From Clostridiales bacterium (lineage in GTDB: Bacteria; Bacillota; Clostridia; Christensenellales; Borkfalkiaceae), in the NCBI GenBank assembly GCA_015069565.1, contig SVIJ01000009.1, positions 1-38,224 on the forward strand: a stretch of DNA of 38,224 nucleotides, in the 5' to 3' direction. The translations under genes and the position numbers were made by a program. Below the pieces are notes generated by a model. It worked only from the letters and a program-made list of their open reading frames with translations. It did no database searches and was not told the DNA's origin. Of this stretch, positions 32,224 through 38,224 are shown one piece after another. The first letter of the stretch is position 1. Each line of letters opens with the position of its first letter.

Positions 32224-33207
32224 TTAAAGAGTTGCTGCCATCACCGCTTTGATGGTGTGCATACGGTTTTCCGCTTCCGCAAAGACGATGCTCTTTTCAC
32301 TTTCGAACACTTCGTCCGTCACTTCCATCTCAGTAATACCGAACTTTTCGTGGATTTGCTTGCCCACCGTCGTACCCAAATCGTGGAATGCAGGCAAGCA
32401 ATGCATAAACACCGCATCGTCCGCCGCCATATTCATCGCAGACATGGTCACACGGTACGGGGTCAAATCGGCAATTCTTTCCGCCCAAACTTCATCGGGC
32501 TCACCCATCGAAACCCAAACGTCCGTATAGACGACGTTTGCGCCTTGAAGCGCCTTTTGCACGTCGCTTTCCAGCGTCACGCTACCGCCGCTTTCCTTGG
32601 CAAGCTTCTTGCACGTTTCCACAAGCTCTGCGTTCGGAAAATATTTCGCAGGCGCGCACGCCACAAAATGCAAGCCGAGCTTTGCGCAACCGACCATGAG
32701 CGAATTGCCCATATTGTAGCGCGCATCGCCCATATAGACGAACTTCAAGCCCTGCAAACGCCCAAAGCGTTCGCGAATCGTCAACATATCGGCAAGAATT
32801 TGCGTGGGGTGAAACTCGTTGGTCAGTCCGTTCCAAACGGGTACGGACGAATACTTGGCAAGCTCTTCCACGATCTCTTGACCGTAGCCACGGTATTCAA
32901 TGCCGTCGTAAATTCCCGAAAGCACCCTTGCCGTATCGGCAATGCTTTCCTTCTTGCCGATTTGCGAGCCCGTCGGATCGAGATAGGTCGCACCCATTCC
33001 AAGATCGTACGCCGCCACTTCAAAGCTACAACGGGTACGCGTGCTCGTCTTTTCGAAAATGAGCGCCACGTTTTTCCCTTCGCAAAGTCGGTGGGGAATC
33101 CCCGCTTTCTTTTTTGCCTTTAAGTCCGCCGCCAAGTCAATCAAGCCCAAAATTTCTTCCGAGCTAAAATCGAGCAGCTTCAAAAAATCTCTTCCCTTCA
33201 AGTTCAT
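32224..33207 (-). CDS. argF: Ornithine carbamoyltransferase
   Basis: The protein has 327 residues. The carbamoyl-phosphate loop is [12 protein letters not shown]; ornithine-side motifs are MHCLPAFHD and [10 protein letters not shown]. It makes citrulline from ornithine and carbamoyl phosphate. Its start overlaps the argD stop by 4 nt. It is the last gene of the operon, followed by a strong terminator. The biosynthetic context (no arcA or arcC) argues for the anabolic rather than the catabolic enzyme. Confidence 0.97.
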   Translation of the reverse strand: MNLKGRDFLKLLDFSSEEILGLIDLAADLKAKKKAGIPHRLCEGKNVALIFEKTSTRTRCSFEVAAYDLGMGATYLDPTGSQIGKKESIADTARVLSGIYDGIEYRGYGQEIVEELAKYSSVPVWNGLTNEFHPTQILADMLTIRERFGRLQGLKFVYMGDARYNMGNSLMVGCAKLGLHFVACAPAKYFPNAELVETCKKLAKESGGSVTLESDVQKALQGANVVYTDVWVSMGEPDEVWAERIADLTPYRVTMSAMNMAADDAVFMHCLPAFHDLGTTVGKQIHEKFGITEMEVTDEVFESEKSIVFAEAENRMHTIKAVMAATL

Positions 33208-34376
33208 ATCCTCTCTCCTTTTGCCGCCGCTTTGATAACGGCAACCGCGCGTTTCAACGCGGACATGGGTATATTCAATGCAGGAAGCAAGCGCAATTTG
33301 TTCTTCGCCTTAATCGGCAATACGCCCATTTCAAAGCAAGCCTTTAAGACTTCGTTTACGTCCTTTTGCGTTCCTACGCCGATCATCAAGCCCAGCCCAG
33401 AAACGCTTACAATCCCTTCCGCGCCCGAAAGCTCCGAAAAGATATACGCCGACTTTTCACGAACCCCTAAAAGCAGTTCTTCGTCGATCCGTTCAATCAC
33501 GGACACCGCGCCTGCCGCCGCGATCGGATTACCGCCGAAGGTCGAGCCGTGAGAGCCTGCCGTCAACGTGTTTTCCACTCGTTCAAAAAGCATCGTAGCG
33601 CCGATGGGAAGTCCACCGCCCAAGCCCTTCGCCGTCGAAACGACGTCGGGGGAAATGCCGTAGCCTTGGAAGGCGTACAAATTGCCGCATCTGCCGTTGC
33701 CCGTTTGCACTTCGTCGATCATCAGCAGAGCGCCCTTTTCGCGGCAAAGGCGTTCTACGCCGAGCACAAACCCCTTATCAAGCGCAATCACGCCGCCTTC
33801 GCCCTGCACAAGCTCCATCATCACAGCCGCGATTTTGCCTTGCTCGAAGCACGCTTCTACGCTCTGTAAATCGTTTGCTGTTGCATACGCAAAGCCCTGC
33901 GGAAAGGGATTGAAATCCTTATGGAAAACGTCCTGCCCCGTCGCCGCAAGCGTCGTCACCGTTCTGCCGTGGAAGCTGTTTTTCAAGGTGATTATCGTAT
34001 AATCCCCCACGCCGTAGGTATCCTGCGCCCACTTTCTTGCAACCTTGATCGCGCACTCGTTGGCTTCCGCGCCCGAGTTGCCAAAGAACACCTTCTTTGC
34101 GCCTGTGCGAAGGCATAAAAGCTCCGCCAAACGAATACAGGGGGTGGAATAATACAGGTTGGACGTGTGCTGAATTTGCGCAAGCTGCGCCGTCACCGCT
34201 TCCGTCCAAGCCTCGTCCGCAACGCCAAAGGTGTTGACGGCAATCCCCGTAGCCATATCAACGTATTCCTTGCCTTCATCGTCGTAGACAAAGCTACCCT
34301 TGCCCGATACCAAGTGCAAATCGAACCGCCCGTAGGTGTTTGCGATATATTGTTTATCCTTTTGCTTAAAACTCAT
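33204..34376 (-). CDS. argD: Acetylornithine aminotransferase
   Basis: The protein has 390 residues. Class III PLP aminotransferase motifs are [34 protein letters not shown] and the PLP-lysine segment [14 protein letters not shown]. It converts N-acetylglutamate semialdehyde to N-acetylornithine using glutamate. The gene overlaps argB by 11 nt and argF by 4 nt, so translation is probably coupled. Confidence 0.97.
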   Translation of the reverse strand: MSFKQKDKQYIANTYGRFDLHLVSGKGSFVYDDEGKEYVDMATGIAVNTFGVADEAWTEAVTAQLAQIQHTSNLYYSTPCIRLAELLCLRTGAKKVFFGNSGAEANECAIKVARKWAQDTYGVGDYTIITLKNSFHGRTVTTLAATGQDVFHKDFNPFPQGFAYATANDLQSVEACFEQGKIAAVMMELVQGEGGVIALDKGFVLGVERLCREKGALLMIDEVQTGNGRCGNLYAFQGYGISPDVVSTAKGLGGGLPIGATMLFERVENTLTAGSHGSTFGGNPIAAAGAVSVIERIDEELLLGVREKSAYIFSELSGAEGIVSVSGLGLMIGVGTQKDVNEVLKACFEMGVLPIKAKNKLRLLPALNIPMSALKRAVAVIKAAAKGERI

Positions 34377-35247
34377 CTGCGTCCTTCTTTTCGCGCACGA
34401 ACATCGTCCCTGCGCCTTCGTCCGTCATTGTTTCGATCAAGAGCGCGTGCGGCACTCTGCCGTCCAAAATCGTCACTTTCTTTGCGCCCATGCGAATCGC
34501 GTCGATACAGCATTCCACCTTAGGAATCATACCGCCCGAAATAATGCCGCTTTCAAACAGCGCCGCCGCTTCCTGCAAGTCGATACAAGGAATGAGCGAG
34601 GTATGATCGTTCTTATCGCGCAAAACCCCTTCAATGTCCGTCATCGTGATAAGTCTTTCCGCTTTCAGTTCGCCTGCAATACGCGCCGCCGCCGTATCCG
34701 CATTTACGTTATAGACGTTGCCGTCACGATCGCAACCGACCGTGGAAACCACGGGAATATACCCTTTTTCAAACAAGTCCTGAATGGGGGAAACGTCCAC
34801 CTTCGTGATCTTGCCAACGTAGCCCAAACGCTCGTCCTTCACTTCCGCTTCAATCATGTGCGCGTCCATACCCGAGATCCCGACCGCTCTTCCGCCGAAG
34901 TGCCCGAGCAAATTGACAAGGCTCTTGTTGATTTTCCCCGCCAAGACCATTTGCACCACTTCCGCCGTTTCCTTGTCCGTCACGCGCAAGCCGTCGACAA
35001 ACTCCGATTTCTTGCCGATGCGTTGCAGCATTTCGGTGATTTCAGGGCCGCCGCCGTGCACGAGCACGACCTTTACCCCGACCAAGGACAAAAGCACGAT
35101 GTCTTCCATCACCTGTTCTTTGAGCTGTTGGCTGATCATCGCGTTGCCGCCGTATTTGACAACGATCACCTTGCCGTTGTACTTTTGTATGTAGGGCAGA
35201 GCCTGCGTGAGTACTTCCGCGCGCCCTGCGTTGCTCAATCTTACCAT
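34366..35247 (-). CDS. argB: Acetylglutamate kinase
   Basis: The protein has 293 residues. Amino acid kinase motifs are VVKYGGNAM, VLVHGGGPEI and NADTAAARIAGELKAE. It phosphorylates N-acetylglutamate. The N-terminal helix (AEVLTQALPYIQKYNGK) is of the kind found in arginine-inhibited kinases, so feedback control is plausible. It lies 25 nt after argJ. Confidence 0.97.
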   Translation of the reverse strand: MVRLSNAGRAEVLTQALPYIQKYNGKVIVVKYGGNAMISQQLKEQVMEDIVLLSLVGVKVVLVHGGGPEITEMLQRIGKKSEFVDGLRVTDKETAEVVQMVLAGKINKSLVNLLGHFGGRAVGISGMDAHMIEAEVKDERLGYVGKITKVDVSPIQDLFEKGYIPVVSTVGCDRDGNVYNVNADTAAARIAGELKAERLITMTDIEGVLRDKNDHTSLIPCIDLQEAAALFESGIISGGMIPKVECCIDAIRMGAKKVTILDGRVPHALLIETMTDEGAGTMFVREKKDADEF

Positions 35248-35272
35248 GATGTATCCTTCTCCTTCTTTGCCC

Positions 35273-36490
35273 TTAGGTTCTATAATCGCCGTTGATCTTT
35301 ACGTAATCGTAGGTGAGATCGCAGCCCCAAGCCACGCTTTCGCCATCGCCGTCGCGAAGAACTACGTCAATGCAAATTTCGTCTTCAATCAATACCTGCT
35401 TGGCAGTTTCTTCGGAAAAATCAATCCCTGCGCCATACGCGCAAACCTGCACCGAGCCTGCCTTAGAGCGGAATGCAACGTCAATTTTCGTCACGTCTAC
35501 GTCCGCGCCGCTATAACCGATGGCGCAAAGCACACGCCCCCAGTTTGCATCCGAGCCAAACATCGCCGCCTTGACAAGGGACGAGCAAATCACGCTCTTT
35601 GCCACCGTCTTAGCCGTCGCCAAATCCTTTGCGCCGGAAACCTTGCATTCCAGCATCTTCGTCGCGCCTTCGCCGTCACCTGCAATCTTTTTGCAAAGGT
35701 AGACCGTCACGCTATTGAGCGCCTGCATAAACGCTTCAAAAGCTTCACCCTCGCAGGTAATCTCGTCGTTGCCTGCCATACCGTTTGCAAGCACCGTCAC
35801 CATATCGTTGGTGGACGTATCCCCGTCTACGGAAACCATATTGAAGGTATTTTCGATATCCGAAGACAGCGCTTTTTGCAGCATTTTCGGGCTGATTTTG
35901 CAATCGGTAGTAATGAAGACAAGCATCGTTGCCATATTTGGATGAATCATGCCCGAGCCCTTTGCAATACCGCCGATTTTGCATTCCACGCCGCCGACCG
36001 TGAAGGAAACCGCTATCTCTTTTTTGCGGGTATCCGTGGTCATAATCCCTTCTGCGGCATCGTCGCTCTTATCGTCGGCAAGCCCTGCCACAAGCGCGGG
36101 AATACCGTTTGCAATCGGCGTGATATCCAAGGGCTGACCGATAACGCCCGTAGACGCAATCACGACGTCGGAAGGGGAAATCCCCAGTTCCTTTGCCAAG
36201 AGCGCACACGTCTTTTCCGCCACTTCTACGCCGTCGGCGTTGCAGGTGTTCGCGTTGCCGCTATTGCAGATGATTGCCTTTGCGTACCCGTCCGCAATAT
36301 GTGCCTTCGTCACGTCCAAGGGCGCGCCCTTTACCTTATTCGTCGTATACACGCTTGCCGCCGCCGCAGGCACTTCCGTGTAGATGAGCGACAAATCCTT
36401 TTTCGTACGGTTCTTGCGGATGCCCGCGTGAATGCCGTTTGCCTTAAAACCTTTTGCGGCGCAAACGCCGCCGTCTATTACTTTAATCAT
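35273..36490 (-). CDS. argJ: Bifunctional glutamate N-acetyltransferase / ornithine acetyltransferase
   Basis: The start at 36490 (MIKVIDGGVCAAKGFKA) gives 405 residues. AAGGA lies just upstream with suitable spacing; the ATG at 36496 is a close alternative and the full frame (36550) runs back into argC. The family N-terminus GGVxAxKGF, the central PNMATMLVF with the autoprocessing Thr, and STGVIG are present. It recycles the acetyl group from N-acetylornithine to glutamate and so closes the cyclic pathway. This agrees with the absence of argA or argE here. The SD overlaps the argC stop. Confidence 0.95.
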   Translation of the reverse strand: MIKVIDGGVCAAKGFKANGIHAGIRKNRTKKDLSLIYTEVPAAAASVYTTNKVKGAPLDVTKAHIADGYAKAIICNSGNANTCNADGVEVAEKTCALLAKELGISPSDVVIASTGVIGQPLDITPIANGIPALVAGLADDKSDDAAEGIMTTDTRKKEIAVSFTVGGVECKIGGIAKGSGMIHPNMATMLVFITTDCKISPKMLQKALSSDIENTFNMVSVDGDTSTNDMVTVLANGMAGNDEITCEGEAFEAFMQALNSVTVYLCKKIAGDGEGATKMLECKVSGAKDLATAKTVAKSVICSSLVKAAMFGSDANWGRVLCAIGYSGADVDVTKIDVAFRSKAGSVQVCAYGAGIDFSEETAKQVLIEDEICIDVVLRDGDGESVAWGCDLTYDYVKINGDYRT

Positions 36491-36498
36491 ATCCATCC

Positions 36499-37452
36499 TT
36501 ATAATTCTAATCCTGTGTTTTTGGGGAAACCAAGCGCAATATTCATACACTCAATCGCCGCGCCCGACGCGCCTTTTCCAAGGTTGTCGTAGGTTGCCGT
36601 GAGCAAAATCCGCTCGTCGTTACCGTGGACGCTGATGCGCATACAGTCCTTGCCCGAATACGCCGCCGCCGATAAAAATCCCGTCTTTCCGTCGCCGTCC
36701 GCATCCGAATAAAAGACAATTTCGCCCGTATAACGGTCTTTGTACGCCTTTCGAATATCGTCCAAGCCCCCTTGAATTTGGCTTGCATGCAAGGGAACGG
36801 TGACAAGCATTCCGCTATAAAAATCACCCACGATCGGGCAAAATACAGGCGCGTTCGCAATGCCCGTAATCCCCTTCATTTCCTTCAAATGCTTGTGTTG
36901 CTGCGTGATCGCATACTGCTCGGGCGCATCCAAAAGCGTAGAGCGCTCGGGGGTAGTATACTCGGCAATCATGTTCTTGCCGCCGCCAGAATATCCCGTC
37001 AAGGAATGGCAGGACAAAAGCGCGTCCTTAGGCAAAATCCCCTTTTCAATCAAGGGATAGACGAGCGCGATAAAACCGCTCGCGTGGCAGCCAGGAACGG
37101 CAATCCGCTTGCTCGACGTCAGCTTTTGTAAAAACGCTTCGCCAAGCTCAGGGAACCCATATGCCCAGTCCGCATTCGTGCGGTGCGCCGTTGACGCGTC
37201 AATCACCACCGTTTCAGGGTTGTCGACAAGCGCGACCGATTCCACCGCCGCCGCATCGGGCAAGCAAAGGAACACAACGCCCGCTTGGTTCATAATCTTC
37301 TTTTTGGTTTCAGGGTCTTTGCGCTTATCTTCGGGAATCGTCAAAATTTCGATATCCGCCCTTCCAGAAAGGCGTTCGAGAATTCGAAGCCCCGTCGTCC
37401 CTGCGCCGCCGTCAATGAATACTTTTTTCATCTCTCTACCGTCCAAGCTCAC
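36499..37452 (-). CDS. argC: N-acetyl-gamma-glutamyl-phosphate reductase, short (type 2) form
   Basis: The protein has 317 residues starting at GTG 37452. AAAGGA lies 5 nt upstream and the GTGA overlaps the argH stop, so translation is coupled; ATG 37431 (MKKVFIDG) is a less well supported alternative. The nucleotide-binding IDGGAGTTGLRI, the catalytic Cys in VPGCHASGF and SLTGYSGGGK are present. The length and the PGCHASG form fit the type 2 ArgC subgroup rather than the longer type 1. It reduces acetylglutamyl phosphate to the semialdehyde. Confidence 0.95.
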   Translation of the reverse strand: MSLDGREMKKVFIDGGAGTTGLRILERLSGRADIEILTIPEDKRKDPETKKKIMNQAGVVFLCLPDAAAVESVALVDNPETVVIDASTAHRTNADWAYGFPELGEAFLQKLTSSKRIAVPGCHASGFIALVYPLIEKGILPKDALLSCHSLTGYSGGGKNMIAEYTTPERSTLLDAPEQYAITQQHKHLKEMKGITGIANAPVFCPIVGDFYSGMLVTVPLHASQIQGGLDDIRKAYKDRYTGEIVFYSDADGDGKTGFLSAAAYSGKDCMRISVHGNDERILLTATYDNLGKGASGAAIECMNIALGFPKNTGLEL

Positions 37453-38224
37453 AAAAGTCCTTTCACGTACGCAACCTGCGCGCGAACGGATGCAGGGGAC
37501 GCGCCCCCTTCCGAGTTGCGCTTGGAAACGCAGGTTTCCAGCGAAATCTCTTGATACAGGTCTTCCGCAAACAAGTCGCTATATTTTTTATATTCGTCAA
37601 GCGGGAAGGTATCGAGTACGCAGTCCTTTGCGATACACTCCGCAACGATTTGCCCAACGATTTTATACGCCGAGCGGAAAGGCATTCCCTTCTTCGTCAA
37701 ATAATCGGCAAGGTCGGTGGCGTTGATAAAACCCTTTTGCGCCGCCTTGTAGGTATTTTCAGGCAATACCTTCATCGTCGCAACCATCGGTGCGAACACT
37801 TCCAAGCATACCTTGACCGTATCGAGCGCGTCGAAAACACATTCCTTGTCTTCTTGCATATCCTTGTTATAGGCAAGCGGCAAGCCTTTGAGCACCGTCA
37901 AAAGCGCCATAAGATCGCCGTATACCCTGCCCGTTTTGCCGCGAACAAGCTCCGCCATGTCGGGGTTTTTCTTTTGCGGCATAATCGACGAGCCCGTCGT
38001 GTAGCTATCGTCAAGCTCGATAAACTTGAACTCCCAGCTACTCCAAAGAATAATCTCTTCCGAGAAACGGGAAAGATGGGTCATCACGAGCGCGAACGCG
38101 GAAAGAAGCTCCACGCAAAAATCACGGTCGGAAACCCCGTCGATGCTGTTTGCCGTCACGCCGTTCATACCGAGTTGTTCTGCCACAAAGCGGCGGTCGG
38201 TCGGTTAGGTCGTGCCTGCAAGCG
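37449..38224 (-). CDS. argH: Argininosuccinate lyase, C-terminal part, with an in-frame TAA near the window edge (possibly broken)
   Basis: From a GTG at 38186 the frame is open for 245 residues and includes the lyase signature GSSIMPQKKNPDMAE and the C-terminal helix region. Reading upstream in the same frame gives LAGTT-stop-PTDRRFVAEQLG, where family members have GTTYPxDR. TAA at 38205-38207 replaces an expected tyrosine codon (TAC to TAA, one base). The N-terminal half lies outside the window. Intact ArgH cleaves argininosuccinate to arginine and fumarate. The other five arg genes look intact, so this may be a sequencing error, a recent mutation or a real pseudogene. If translated only from 38186 the catalytic N-domain would be missing. 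Confidence 0.88.

Overview
The window looks like a chromosomal segment of a low-to-mid GC, Gram-positive-type bacterium of the phylum Bacillota, most likely class Clostridia. This is inferred from a threonine T-box leader on thrS, an L20-type leader before infC-rpmI-rplT, a large Bacillus-type SRP RNA with an Alu domain, a FakA/DegV fatty acid kinase pair, a PgcA-type phosphohexomutase, lipoproteins, and a thioredoxin-reductase-like flavoprotein without an NADPH site, as in anaerobic clostridia. Almost everything is on the minus strand. Only leuS, the SRP RNA and a small XRE regulator are clearly on the plus strand. Family assignments rest on motifs read by eye; no database search was run.

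Layout. 1-7006 (minus): a surface/envelope cluster with a transglutaminase-like lipoprotein, two paralogous multi-pass membrane proteins and a 5'-nucleotidase-type lipoprotein. One of the membrane proteins is fused in frame to a complete phosphoglucomutase/phosphomannomutase. 7109-8911: a solitary L-fucose isomerase between its own promoter and terminator. 9080-11640: fatty acid kinase genes degV/fakB and fakA. 11797-17574: a self-contained three-gene operon with overlapping genes, encoding a large SNF2-like helicase, a MoxR-type AAA+ ATPase and a VWA/metallopeptidase protein. 17856-20170: formate/nitrite-type channel, YebC and a TrmH-family RNA methyltransferase. 20370-21692: rplT-rpmI-infC with leader attenuator and a probable AUU start for IF-3. 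21804-24215: thrS with a Thr T-box and an unusual mosaic of hairpins in its 5' UTR. 24260-26937: leuS on the plus strand with a consensus promoter.

26995-28577 is an AT-rich cassette that looks acquired. It holds a previously unlisted 59-residue peptide with seven cysteines, a radical SAM/SPASM maturase starting 3 nt after it, and a divergent XRE regulator: a compact candidate RiPP system. 28635-32173 holds mrp, the SRP RNA, dinB and an unusual thioredoxin-reductase-like flavoenzyme. 32224-38224 is an arginine biosynthesis operon transcribed argH-argC-argJ-argB-argD-argF. Its argH carries an in-frame TAA where a tyrosine is expected.

The most interesting items are the Cys-rich peptide/radical SAM cassette, the helicase-MoxR-VWA operon, the membrane protein-phosphohexomutase fusion with an internal ribosome binding site, the hairpin mosaic in the thrS leader, the phased T-tracts beside dinB, and the argH nonsense codon.
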